DNA from: JAUIAI01 sp045106815
GTDB lineage: Bacteria; Pseudomonadota; Gammaproteobacteria; Burkholderiales; Burkholderiaceae_E
Length of the DNA stretch: 64,000 nt
Assembly (NCBI GenBank): GCA_045106815.1
Contig: JBGCFG010000005.1
Coordinates: forward strand, 31,849-95,848
Direction of reading: 5' to 3'
This document shows positions 16,289 to 25,062 of the stretch, piece by piece (within the stretch, counting starts at the first letter, position 1; the number at the start of each line of letters is the position of its first letter). The translations under genes and the position numbers were made by a program. Under the pieces are notes generated by a model, which made no database searches, had not been told where the DNA came from, and saw nothing but the letters and a program-made list of their open reading frames with translations.

Positions 16289-17206
16289 ATGATGCAATCG
16301 AAACAAGCCGCAATCAACACCTGGTCGTTCTCCATGTTCAGCTTGCTTATGACGCTGGGCACTCTCGCGGCTGCGAAAACAACCAGCGAGGAATCAGCCG
16401 CCTTCCTTTCAGGCCAGAGCACCGCGCTCGGCCAGGCCCGTGCAAATCGGTTGGCAGCGGGTGCTGGTCTGAACGGCGGCGAGCGGCGGTTAAGCCTCGG
16501 CATCAAGCGTTGCATCAGACCACACCATTGCCGCTCCCTTGCTGTGGACTATCAATACACGCGATACGAGTTTGTCGGTATTGACAGCCGGGATCGAGAT
16601 TTGCACCGTCTGCAACTACCGGTGACTTGGACGCGCGCCTCGGAGCGTAGGCGACTGATTATCAACATTACGCCGGGCATTGCCACTTCTTCTAATGTGA
16701 TGAAAGACCTTTTAAACCGCGGCGGCTCGGGCGACCTGTTTCTGAACGGTCAACTCGAATCCCAGCCAATGGCTAACCGGTGGGGGCCAGTGCTGGGCAT
16801 TCGCTATGACCAGCGGTTTGGGAAGTCTCAGTTGACACCCGTCCTTGGACTGGAGCTTCGTCGCGATCCGGACACGAGACTTCGACTAGCGTTTCCCGAG
16901 TCGGCCATCGACATTCGCATCAATGATCGTCATCAGGTCAGCTGGCAGCTATTTCCGTCTGGTTATGTCTGGCATGTTGTCACTGATGACTTTCGAAATG
17001 AGTTTGACTATCGAGTCGAGGGCTATCGCTCTGAGATAGAGTGGCGGGTGCGGCTTGCCAGATGGGTGTCACTGGGCATCAGGGGCGGCGTAGAGTTTGA
17101 CCGTCGGCATCAATTTAAAGACGATGCACTGACTGCTATCGATACAAAGCTTGATAAAACATGGAGCTTTGGTGTCGAACTCAGAATGACCGCCTCCCGG
17201 CCATAG
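16289..17206 (+). CDS. Predicted outer-membrane beta-barrel protein of unknown function
   Basis: 305 residues from the ATG at 16289, which gives a short signal-like region (hydrophobic FSMFSLLMTLGTLAAA) before KTTSEES. The rest is rich in alternating strands with many Arg, Asp and Tyr residues, for example the stretch ending in YQYTRYEF, and a final strand WSFGVELRM. That pattern fits a surface-sensor or DUF-type barrel, but I do not recognise a named family. The next gene is convergent, 4 bp away. Start choice is uncertain by up to 15 codons. Confidence 0.5.
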   Translation: MMQSKQAAINTWSFSMFSLLMTLGTLAAAKTTSEESAAFLSGQSTALGQARANRLAAGAGLNGGERRLSLGIKRCIRPHHCRSLAVDYQYTRYEFVGIDSRDRDLHRLQLPVTWTRASERRRLIINITPGIATSSNVMKDLLNRGGSGDLFLNGQLESQPMANRWGPVLGIRYDQRFGKSQLTPVLGLELRRDPDTRLRLAFPESAIDIRINDRHQVSWQLFPSGYVWHVVTDDFRNEFDYRVEGYRSEIEWRVRLARWVSLGIRGGVEFDRRHQFKDDALTAIDTKLDKTWSFGVELRMTASRP

Positions 17207-17210
17207 CGCT

Positions 17211-18164
17211 CTATCCCGCCCTGAGCGTATGAACCGTGATTTCTGGCGGACAATTAAAGCGCGCCGCAACCACTGAAGCTCCCGAGCCTCGCGATGTATA
17301 CCCCTGCAAGGCGCCATGATGCCAGGCACCGCCCGCCATCGCCCGTGGCGCGCGCGCATTAACGAACAGCGGGTATTGTCCGGGTAAGCAGATTTGCCCA
17401 CCGTGCGTATGACCACACAGGTACAAGTCTATGGCGGCTTCGGCTGCCTCGCGCCAAATCTCAGGAGAATGAACAAGCAAGATCTTCGCTACGTCCGCGG
17501 GCACATTCCTCGTCGCCCAGCTTAGATTATCGGTACGAAAGTAGTGCGGATCATCCACCCCTATCAGTGCCAGCGATGCAGACTCACGCTTTAGCATGAC
17601 AGTCTCATTCATCAACACGCTCATATCCATCGCTTCAATTGAAGGCAGCATACGAAGCGAATCGTGATTACCCAGGACACAGTAAATATCTGAATCGAGC
17701 GCGGCACGCACCTGTTGCAAGGCCTGCAGGCAAGGCTCGATCGGACCAAAAGTTCTTGCCCGAAAATCACCGGTGATCACGCAGATGTCATAGGGCACGC
17801 CTTTGAGTAGATCAATCAGCACGTCAGCAAGTTGCGGATGCATATCCAAATGCAAATCGCTTAAATGCAGCACCCGAAAGCCGTTGAATGCAGGAGGCAA
17901 TTTGTCGATCACAACCTCACGCTCGTTGACGGTGCCCTGAAGCAAATTTGACTGGCCACGTGCACGCATCAGCGTCGCCTTCAACACGGTGCCGATCACA
18001 TTGCGGCCTAGATCTCGCTTTTGCTGACGCCATAGCTGGCGCAAGGGCCCCGGTGGGCGAGACTCTTTGCGTTGCTCCGCCCGAAGGCGTTTGGTCAGAT
18101 GATCCGGCTGGAGGCGGCCGGACAATCGATCAGCAACAATTTTGAGCACGTCAGGTTCAGGCAT
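17211..18164 (-). CDS. Calcineurin-like metallophosphoesterase (YkuE/YaeI type)
   Basis: 317 residues. All metallophosphoesterase motifs are visible: SDLHLD, GDFR, GNHD, LLVHSPE and the terminal GHTHGGQ that completes the dinuclear metal site. An arginine- and lysine-rich N-terminal third precedes the domain, and there is no signal peptide. Related proteins act on UDP-2,3-diacylglucosamine or other phosphoesters; the substrate is open. The start ATG shares one base with the stop of the upstream dioxygenase gene (TGATG), so translation is coupled. Confidence 0.82.
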   Translation of the reverse strand: MPEPDVLKIVADRLSGRLQPDHLTKRLRAEQRKESRPPGPLRQLWRQQKRDLGRNVIGTVLKATLMRARGQSNLLQGTVNEREVVIDKLPPAFNGFRVLHLSDLHLDMHPQLADVLIDLLKGVPYDICVITGDFRARTFGPIEPCLQALQQVRAALDSDIYCVLGNHDSLRMLPSIEAMDMSVLMNETVMLKRESASLALIGVDDPHYFRTDNLSWATRNVPADVAKILLVHSPEIWREAAEAAIDLYLCGHTHGGQICLPGQYPLFVNARAPRAMAGGAWHHGALQGYTSRGSGASVVAARFNCPPEITVHTLRAG

Positions 18165-19066
18165 CAACGTACATGCCAAGCATCGGTCATTGGTTTTGCG
18201 CCGACTAGTTCGCCGTAGCCAGCACCCGTCGTGCCACTCGGATTAGGTCCGAAATACCGAGGGTCCTGAGGGGCTGCGGCCGGTTGATATCTAACATCAC
18301 AGCTCAGCCGACATTTCCCGTCCGGGTCGGTATTATCAAAGGTGCCATGCAGCGTGTGCATGCCAAACACGACGATGTCGCCGGCGGCAAAGTCGGTCGT
18401 GAGTAACTGCGTGCTGTGTTTAGACGCGTAGTCTCGCGGCGTCTGGACTAGCGCGGCTTGTCGGTTCGTGTCACGGGCGACATCAAAGTCTTTGTAGTGA
18501 GCTTGTACAGAGGGATCTTGATGACTCCCCGCGACGATAAACAGCGGACCAAGAGAAACTGGCACATCACTCAGCGCGATCCACACCGTGACAACATCGG
18601 TTGTTTCACGCGTAAAGAATGGCGCATCACAGTGCAAGTGGGTGAACTTGCCCGGATTCGTCGGCCGCAAAAAGACATAGTCCTGAGCCCGCGCCGACTC
18701 TCCCAATATACGACCGGCAAGATTATGCAGATCAGTCCCGTGACTGATCCGGCGCAATGACCACTGCTCGCTAACCGAGCGCCAAAACACGCCAAGATCC
18801 TTGGCCTTTTCTCGGCGTTCGCTCTTGCCGCTAAAAATTCCGTGAGCCGGCTCACCGACAATTTCCCCGACCGCTGCGAGCGAACTAAAAACATCCGTCC
18901 GAGTCCTCTTGACTTCTTCCGGATCAAAGAAGCGGCGAAAGAACAGATAACCCTCAGCGGCAATTCTCTTGTTAAGCGTTTCCGCGCTACCGATATCCGC
19001 CAAGCTGTCTCGCAGGGGAGCAATGAGATCTTTGCTAACGCACTGGCCTTGGGCGATTGGGGTCAT
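18164..19066 (-). CDS. Phytanoyl-CoA dioxygenase (PhyH) family Fe(II)/2-oxoglutarate oxygenase
   Basis: 300 residues from the ATG at 19066. The facial triad is recognisable: HLHCD (H-x-D) in the middle and the distal His in FGMHTLHGTFDN, followed by the 2-oxoglutarate-binding Arg in CRLSCDVRY. PhyH proteins hydroxylate small molecules including lipids, ectoine and phosphonates, and the substrate here is unknown. It is divergent from the glpR/ugp operon and coupled to a phosphoesterase. An upstream extension of 26 codons exists but is unlike the family. Confidence 0.8.
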   Translation of the reverse strand: MTPIAQGQCVSKDLIAPLRDSLADIGSAETLNKRIAAEGYLFFRRFFDPEEVKRTRTDVFSSLAAVGEIVGEPAHGIFSGKSERREKAKDLGVFWRSVSEQWSLRRISHGTDLHNLAGRILGESARAQDYVFLRPTNPGKFTHLHCDAPFFTRETTDVVTVWIALSDVPVSLGPLFIVAGSHQDPSVQAHYKDFDVARDTNRQAALVQTPRDYASKHSTQLLTTDFAAGDIVVFGMHTLHGTFDNTDPDGKCRLSCDVRYQPAAAPQDPRYFGPNPSGTTGAGYGELVGAKPMTDAWHVR

Positions 19067-19310
19067 TGAGGACAAACAAACGATTGGTAGGAATTGAGTG
19101 TAACGCCTGGGCTCAATCAAGCACTGCCCCGGTTGGACTGGCATGCAGGCTTTGATGCACCGGAAATATTCATGTGAACATTGTCATGTCTACCCTCTCA
19201 ACTCAAGTCTTGCCCGGTACGAAACTGCTGGCCGGCGTGGATTTTCTGATAATCGTTGGGGCGGGTACACTGTTCGCGAGGAGACATCACATCGCGGGCA
19301 GTTAGTTCAA

Positions 19311-20093
19311 ATGAACAACCAAATGACATCGCGGCAGGCCCGGATTCACGAGCTGTTGCAACGCAACAGTTTTCTCGCCGTGGACGCCCTGGCCGACCAA
19401 TTCGAAGTGACGACGCAGACCATTCGGCGAGATCTCAATGGTTTGTGCGATTTGGGCCTGGCTCGGCGGCGTCATGGCGGCATTGAGAAACAAGTCACCG
19501 GCGGTAATCTGGCCTATACCGCCCGCCAGGCGATGAGCCAACCTGCCAAGCAAGCGATCGCTCGCGCCGTTGCCGGGCATGTCACCAATGGTGCGTCACT
19601 GTCGTTCGGTATTGGCACAACGCCCGCCACAGTCGCACAAGCACTGGTGGACCACGCAAAGTTACGGATCTACACCAACAATCTCACGATTGCTCTGGCC
19701 GCAACTACCAACGACAGCTTTGAAGTCCATGTCGCTGGCGGGCGGGTTCGTAACAGCGACCAGGACATCATCGGCGCAGATGTTGAAGCCTTCTTCGCCT
19801 CCTTCAAGACTGATTTTGGGGTATTCGGTGTGGCCGGCGTCGATGAAGAAGGATGCTTGTTGGACTTTTCGGTTGAGGAAGTGCGTACACGCGAAGCCAT
19901 CCGGCGCAATTGCCGTCGATCATTGTTGGTTCTGGATAGCAGTAAATTTGGCCGGGCAGCACCGGTGCGGGGCGGCTGGATCTATGACGCCGACATGGTG
20001 TTCTGTGATTCTCACCCACCCGAGACGCTGGCCCGCACCCTAACAAACAATGGCTGCGCGCTCATCGTGGCCGACGAACAGGCGGACAGATGA
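19311..20093 (+). CDS. glpR: DeoR/GlpR-family transcriptional regulator
   Basis: 260 residues from the ATG at 19311. An N-terminal DeoR helix-turn-helix (about 5-58, with EVTTQTIRRDLNGL) is followed by the sugar-phosphate-sensing DeoRC domain with FGIGTTPATVAQAL, YTNNLTIAL and DSSKFGR. It overlaps the transporter ATPase gene by ATGA, so it is probably the operon's own repressor and senses a (glycerol-)phosphate ligand. The symbol is by similarity. Confidence 0.85.
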   Translation: MNNQMTSRQARIHELLQRNSFLAVDALADQFEVTTQTIRRDLNGLCDLGLARRRHGGIEKQVTGGNLAYTARQAMSQPAKQAIARAVAGHVTNGASLSFGIGTTPATVAQALVDHAKLRIYTNNLTIALAATTNDSFEVHVAGGRVRNSDQDIIGADVEAFFASFKTDFGVFGVAGVDEEGCLLDFSVEEVRTREAIRRNCRRSLLVLDSSKFGRAAPVRGGWIYDADMVFCDSHPPETLARTLTNNGCALIVADEQADR

Positions 20094-21139
20094 GCCGGGT
20101 TGAGATCAGCCGGGTTGAGAAGTCATGGGGCGACTTTAAGGCGCTCAATGATGTGTCCTTTGACGTGGCCGAGCAGTCACTAACCGTTTTGCTTGGTCCC
20201 TCGGGTTGCGGCAAGTCAACCTTGCTCCGCCTGATTGCCGGGCTGGATACCGCAACCGGGGGCCAAATCATGATCGGGCCTAGAGATGTCACTCATCTTG
20301 ATGCGTCCAAGCGTGGTGTCTCGATGGTGTTTCAGTCTTATGCCTTGTTTCCACACTTGACTGTTCGCGAGAACATCTTGTTTGGTCTAAAAGTGCGACG
20401 AGTCAGTCGCAAAGACCGCGATAAGCGACTGTTAGAGGCCGCCGAAACTGTTGGTCTCGATGCATTGCTGGACCGAAAACCCGCCAATCTGTCAGGCGGT
20501 CAGCGCCAGCGGGTCGCACTGGCCAGAACCATTGTGTCTCAGCAACCGGTTTGCCTGATGGACGAGCCGCTATCAAACCTGGACGCCAAGCTACGCGCCG
20601 AGATGCGCGACGAGATTCGTGACCTACAGCGTCAACTGGGCCTGACCATGATCTATGTCACCCATGATCAAGTTGAGGCTATGTCCATGGCTGATCAGAT
20701 TGTCTTGCTCAAGGATGGCTCCATCGAACAAATCGGCACACCGCATGAACTCTATGAAACGCCGCAATCAGTCTTTGTCGCGCGATTTATTGGCGTGCCT
20801 CCTATGAACGTCGTCGCCCTGGATGACAAACTCAAGGCGCAGCTTAGTATTTCGCAGTCTAGCGACGTGAGCTTTATCGGTGTTCGCCCCGAGCAACTAC
20901 AAATGCGTCCACAGGGGCTTGAGCTCAGTGTTCGCTCGATTGACTATCTTGGCGGCGAAACAGTGATTAGAGCTGTGATTGATGCTGCAGGGAAAAAACA
21001 GGACGTGTTTGTCAAAGTTGCAGGGCGAACCAATATGAAAGCCGGGGAACAATTTTTTGTTGGTGGCGCCAATGACGATTTGCACTTCTTTAATCACGAC
21101 GGTCAGGCAACGACTGCCTCAGTCACGTCCACAAGTTAA
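20090..21139 (+). CDS. ugpC: Sugar/glycerol-phosphate ABC transporter ATPase (UgpC type)
   Basis: 349 residues of the MalK/UgpC class: Walker A GPSGCGKST, the signature LSGGQRQR, Walker B CLMDEP with SNLDAKLRAEMR, the H-loop VTHDQVEAMS, and a C-terminal MalK-type regulatory domain. It powers the UgpA/UgpE channel encoded downstream. It starts within the stop of glpR. Confidence 0.9.
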   Translation: MSRVEISRVEKSWGDFKALNDVSFDVAEQSLTVLLGPSGCGKSTLLRLIAGLDTATGGQIMIGPRDVTHLDASKRGVSMVFQSYALFPHLTVRENILFGLKVRRVSRKDRDKRLLEAAETVGLDALLDRKPANLSGGQRQRVALARTIVSQQPVCLMDEPLSNLDAKLRAEMRDEIRDLQRQLGLTMIYVTHDQVEAMSMADQIVLLKDGSIEQIGTPHELYETPQSVFVARFIGVPPMNVVALDDKLKAQLSISQSSDVSFIGVRPEQLQMRPQGLELSVRSIDYLGGETVIRAVIDAAGKKQDVFVKVAGRTNMKAGEQFFVGGANDDLHFFNHDGQATTASVTSTS

Positions 21140-21193
21140 TCAATCGACCTGTTTCCGAAAAGCAGGCAATACAACCCGTAAGGAGAAGACAAT

Positions 21194-22474
21194 ATGATCC
21201 GCAACTTGAGAAAGGCATTTGCCGGTGCCTTGACGGCCGCATCGCTTGGCATCTTTGCCAACTCGGCCACCGCAGCAACCGAACTCACGATGTACTACCC
21301 CGTTGCGGTAGGTGGGCCATTGACGAGCATCGTAGATGGCCTGGTTGATGGCTTCATGAAAGAAAACCCTGACATTAAAGTTAACGCGATCTATGCGGGC
21401 AACTACAACGATGCCCGAATCAAAGCACTGGCAGCGCTCAAGGCGGGTGAGCCGGCGCAATTATCTGTGTTGTTTTCCATCGACCTGTATGAGTTGATTG
21501 AGCAGGATGCGATTGTCCCATTTGACGATCTGGTCAAGACCGATGAAGAAAAGGCCTGGCTCAAGTCCTTCTACCCCACCCTAATGGAAAACGGACGGAC
21601 AGCCGACAAGACCTGGGGTGTCCCGTTCCAGCGCTCAACCATCGTGATGTATTACAACAAAGACATGTTCAAAGCCGCCGGCCTTGATCCTGAGAAAGCG
21701 CCCGCGACATGGGACGACCTCATCGCGGCGGGTAAAAAACTCACGAAAGATGACGGCTCGCAATGGGGCTTGATGATTCCATCAACTGGCTACCCCTACT
21801 GGATGTTTGGTGCGCTCGCTATGCAAAGCGGTCAAACACTGATGGCCTCATCCGGAGATAAAACCAATTTTGATGCACCCGGCACGATCAAGGCATTGGA
21901 ATTCTGGCGCTCGCTTGGCAGCGAACATAAAGTGATGCCTGAAGGTGTCATTGAATGGGGCACATTGCGCAAGAACTTCCTGGAAGGTAAGACAGCGATG
22001 ATGTGGCACTCAACCGGTAACCTAACGGCGGTTAAGAAGAATGCGAAGTTTGATTTTGGTGTCGCCATGCTGCCAGCGGGCGAGCGACGCGGTACCCCAA
22101 CGGGTGGCGGTAACTTCTACATCTTCAAAGATACCTCTGCTGAAGAGAAGGCAGCTTCGCTCAAATTGATCCGCTACATGACCGACCCTGCACGCTCGGC
22201 CGAATGGTCCGTTAAAACCGGCTACATGGGTATCAGTGCCGATGCCTACAAAACAGAGCAACTACAAAAGTACGTGGTCGACTTTCCGCCGGCAGCCGTG
22301 GCGCGCGACCAATTAGAGTTTGCCACCGCCGAGCTAGCGACGTTTCAGGCTGGTCGAATTCGCAAAGCACTAGACGATGCGATTCAGGCAACCCTGACCG
22401 GTAGCAAACCTGCCAAAGATGCGCTCACCTCTGCTCAAGCCGAGGCAGATCGTCTACTCAAAGCGTATCGCTAA
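21194..22474 (+). CDS. ugpB: ABC transporter periplasmic binding protein, UgpB-like
   Basis: 426 residues with a signal peptide (MIRNLRKAF, hydrophobic core, cleavage near ATAA) and an extracellular solute-binding family 1 fold: TELTMYYPVAVGGPL, VPFQRSTIVMYYNKDMF and GGNFYIFK. The pattern is close to glycerol-3-phosphate/glycerophosphodiester binding proteins. An AGGAG ribosome site precedes the ATG. The permease genes follow after 16 bp. Confidence 0.88.
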   Translation: MIRNLRKAFAGALTAASLGIFANSATAATELTMYYPVAVGGPLTSIVDGLVDGFMKENPDIKVNAIYAGNYNDARIKALAALKAGEPAQLSVLFSIDLYELIEQDAIVPFDDLVKTDEEKAWLKSFYPTLMENGRTADKTWGVPFQRSTIVMYYNKDMFKAAGLDPEKAPATWDDLIAAGKKLTKDDGSQWGLMIPSTGYPYWMFGALAMQSGQTLMASSGDKTNFDAPGTIKALEFWRSLGSEHKVMPEGVIEWGTLRKNFLEGKTAMMWHSTGNLTAVKKNAKFDFGVAMLPAGERRGTPTGGGNFYIFKDTSAEEKAASLKLIRYMTDPARSAEWSVKTGYMGISADAYKTEQLQKYVVDFPPAAVARDQLEFATAELATFQAGRIRKALDDAIQATLTGSKPAKDALTSAQAEADRLLKAYR

Positions 22475-22490
22475 GCACTGAGCTCGCGAC

Positions 22491-23366
22491 ATGCATCACC
22501 CCATGAGGCATGTTTACGGATGGCTGCTGCTAACCCCAGCAGCCATCCTGCTCATCGCGTTCACGCATTACCCGACTGTTCTCACGCTAGTTAATAGCTT
22601 CTACAGCAAGGGCTCGGTCATACGACCATCAAAATTCATTGGGCCGGCGAACTATGAGTCAATGATCGCCGACCCGGTGTTTTGGAAGGTCCTTGTTAAC
22701 AACCTGTGGTTTGCAGTTGGTACGATTCCCACCTCGATTGCGCTGGCCATCGTCATGGCCTTACTTGTCAACCGAGCCCTCCCCGGCCGCGCGCTCATTC
22801 GGATGGCTTACTTCACGCCAACCGTGTTACCCATGATTGCCGTTGCCAACATCTGGCTGTTCTTTTACAGCCCTGACATTGGTTTGATTGACCAGATTCT
22901 GACTGGTCTTGGCTTTTCAGGGCACAACTGGCTGGGCGATCCAGACACCGTGCTGGGCGCAATTATCGTCATGACTGTCTGGAAAGAAGCCGGCTTTTTC
23001 ATGATCTTTTATTTGGCAGGCCTGCAAACGATTTCTCCTGAGTTGGCCGAGGCCGCCCGACTCGAGGGCGCCTCACGCTGGTACTACTTCAGGCGGGTCT
23101 TGTTCCCATTGTTGCTGCCGACAACTCTGTTCGTGTTTATCAACGCAACGCTTAACTCATTCAAACTGGTTGATCACCTGTTCGTGCTCACAAAAGGCGG
23201 GCCCGACAACGCGAGTAATTTGCTGCTTTACTACATCTATGAGAATGCCTTTTCTTACTTCGACACCAACTACGCGGCGGCCTTAACAGTGGTGATGCTT
23301 GCCGCCCTGGCCATTGCTGCGCTGATACAGTTTTTTGTACTGGATAAACGGATTCACTACCGATGA
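22491..23366 (+). CDS. ugpA: ABC transporter permease, UgpA-like
   Basis: 291 residues, six membrane segments, binding-protein-dependent transport fold. The EAA loop ELAEAARLEGASRWYYFRRV marks ATPase contact. The start overlaps nothing but is 16 bp from ugpB, and its end overlaps ugpE by 4 bp. It forms half of the inner-membrane channel. Confidence 0.9.
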   Translation: MHHPMRHVYGWLLLTPAAILLIAFTHYPTVLTLVNSFYSKGSVIRPSKFIGPANYESMIADPVFWKVLVNNLWFAVGTIPTSIALAIVMALLVNRALPGRALIRMAYFTPTVLPMIAVANIWLFFYSPDIGLIDQILTGLGFSGHNWLGDPDTVLGAIIVMTVWKEAGFFMIFYLAGLQTISPELAEAARLEGASRWYYFRRVLFPLLLPTTLFVFINATLNSFKLVDHLFVLTKGGPDNASNLLLYYIYENAFSYFDTNYAAALTVVMLAALAIAALIQFFVLDKRIHYR

Positions 23367-24211
23367 GCCGGCATTCAGACAGTCACTCCACAATGCCTGG
23401 CGCATCCCATTGGACAACGGCGATTGAAACTCTGGCTGCTTGGCTAATCGCCTTGCTCTGGGTCTCACCATTGCTATACGCGTTCTGGGCCGCCTTTCAC
23501 GCGCCTGAGTTTGCGATTCATTTTGATCTCTTTGCGCCACTTACACTTGAGAACTTTCGTAGCGCGCTGGCGCAGGCACCCTTCTGGCAATACGGTCTCA
23601 ATACCTTTACGTTGATCGCCATCCTGCTGCCTGCTCAGTTAGTGTTAGCCACACTGGCTGCCTACGCGTTTGCGCGCTATGAGTTTTGGGGGTCAAACGT
23701 CGCGTTCGTGTTGGTTTTGGCACAACTGATGATCACACCGGAAATTCTCATCGTTGAGAACTACACGTCACTGGCCAAACTCGGCCTGGTCGATACGATT
23801 ACCGGTATCGCGCTGCCATACATGGCCAGTGCATTTGGCATTTTCTTGTTGCGCCAGACATTCAAATCAACCCCCAAAGAGCTGGAGGAAGCGGCGCGGC
23901 TTGAGGGGTGTTCGTCGCTGGGCGTGCTCTGGCGGGTTTATGTTCCTTTGGCAAGACCCACTTATCTGGCGTTTGCACTCGTGTCTGTTAGCCACCATTG
24001 GAATAACTTTCTCTGGCCGCTGGTCGTGACCAATTCAGTAGACACCCGACCACTCACCGTCGGCCTCGGCGTTTTCGGTGCGCCGGAATCGGGCGTCGAT
24101 TGGTCAGTTGTGTCAGCCGCTACTTTGTTGTCTGTTGCACCCTTGTTGGTTGCGTTCATCTTGTTTCAACGACAGTTCGTTCAGTCTTTCATGCAAGCAG
24201 GTATCAAATGA
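23363..24211 (+). CDS. ugpE: ABC transporter permease, UgpE-like
   Basis: 282 residues with six membrane segments and the EAA loop ELEEAARLEGCSSLGVLWRV. It is the second channel subunit of the glycerophosphate-type importer. The stop overlaps the following EEP-family gene by ATGA, tying that hydrolase to import. Confidence 0.9.
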   Translation: MSRHSDSHSTMPGASHWTTAIETLAAWLIALLWVSPLLYAFWAAFHAPEFAIHFDLFAPLTLENFRSALAQAPFWQYGLNTFTLIAILLPAQLVLATLAAYAFARYEFWGSNVAFVLVLAQLMITPEILIVENYTSLAKLGLVDTITGIALPYMASAFGIFLLRQTFKSTPKELEEAARLEGCSSLGVLWRVYVPLARPTYLAFALVSVSHHWNNFLWPLVVTNSVDTRPLTVGLGVFGAPESGVDWSVVSAATLLSVAPLLVAFILFQRQFVQSFMQAGIK

Positions 24212-25062
24212 CTTCGGTGCTAACTTGGAACATTCAAAACGGCTTGGGGGTTAACGGCGACCGCTCGCTGGAGAGAATCGCCCAGGTCATTCACAGTCAC
24301 GGCGACCCCGATGTTTTGTGCCTTCAGGAAGTTTCTCGGCACCTCGTGCTCGATCACGGGGTTGCAGCACCTGATCAGGTTTCTGAACTTGCTCAATTGT
24401 TTCCTGAGTATGAACCGGTGTTTGGGGCCGCTTATGACATCGTCCAGCGAGACAACGGACAGCGCGCACAATACGGCAATCTGATTCTCAGTCGCTTACC
24501 CGTTCTGTCGCGCTTTTCGCATCCCTTGCCGCAACCGCCTTGCGGCGGAGAAATGCAGATGCCCCGGCAAGCGATGGAAGTAAGCGTCATGGCTCATGAC
24601 GGGCCGCTGCGAGTGATGACGACACATCTTGCGTTTCATTCGGCAACTGAGCGCCTCGCCCAGATTAAGGCCTTCAAGAGCATCCATGAAGCGATTGTGC
24701 AAGTCGCGGAGCATCCACCCAAGCAACTATCAAGTGGCCCGTATCAGGCGTTCGATCGAGCCAGTCGCGCTGTCTTGTGTGGTGACTTCAACTGTCTGCC
24801 TGAGTCCGACGAGTGGACAGAGTTGTTTGAGACTGCGCCAACTTCCAAAGCGCGCTTACAAGATGCCTGGCGAGTTCTCTCAGGAGAGACTCCGCATAAA
24901 CCCACTTGTGGCATTTTTGATCAAACTCAATGGCCTCAAGGTGGGCACTGCCGTGACTACTTTGCCGTTGGTGGCGAACTGGCTAGCCAGATAATAGGCA
25001 TGGTGACTGACACAAACACTGACGCTTCTGATCACCAACCCATTCGCCTTACGCTGAGCTAG
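24208..25062 (+). CDS. Endonuclease/exonuclease/phosphatase (EEP) family hydrolase
   Basis: 284 residues. The EEP core is present: LTWNIQNG near the start, CLQEVS (metal-binding Glu), THLAFHS, GDFNCLP and the terminal SDHQPI. Relatives cleave phosphodiesters in nucleic acids, inositol lipids or sphingomyelin-type lipids. There is no signal peptide, so it should act in the cytoplasm. Its 4-bp overlap with ugpE suggests it hydrolyses imported glycerophosphodiesters, in place of the usual UgpQ. That is inference from context. Confidence 0.82.
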   Translation: MTSVLTWNIQNGLGVNGDRSLERIAQVIHSHGDPDVLCLQEVSRHLVLDHGVAAPDQVSELAQLFPEYEPVFGAAYDIVQRDNGQRAQYGNLILSRLPVLSRFSHPLPQPPCGGEMQMPRQAMEVSVMAHDGPLRVMTTHLAFHSATERLAQIKAFKSIHEAIVQVAEHPPKQLSSGPYQAFDRASRAVLCGDFNCLPESDEWTELFETAPTSKARLQDAWRVLSGETPHKPTCGIFDQTQWPQGGHCRDYFAVGGELASQIIGMVTDTNTDASDHQPIRLTLS

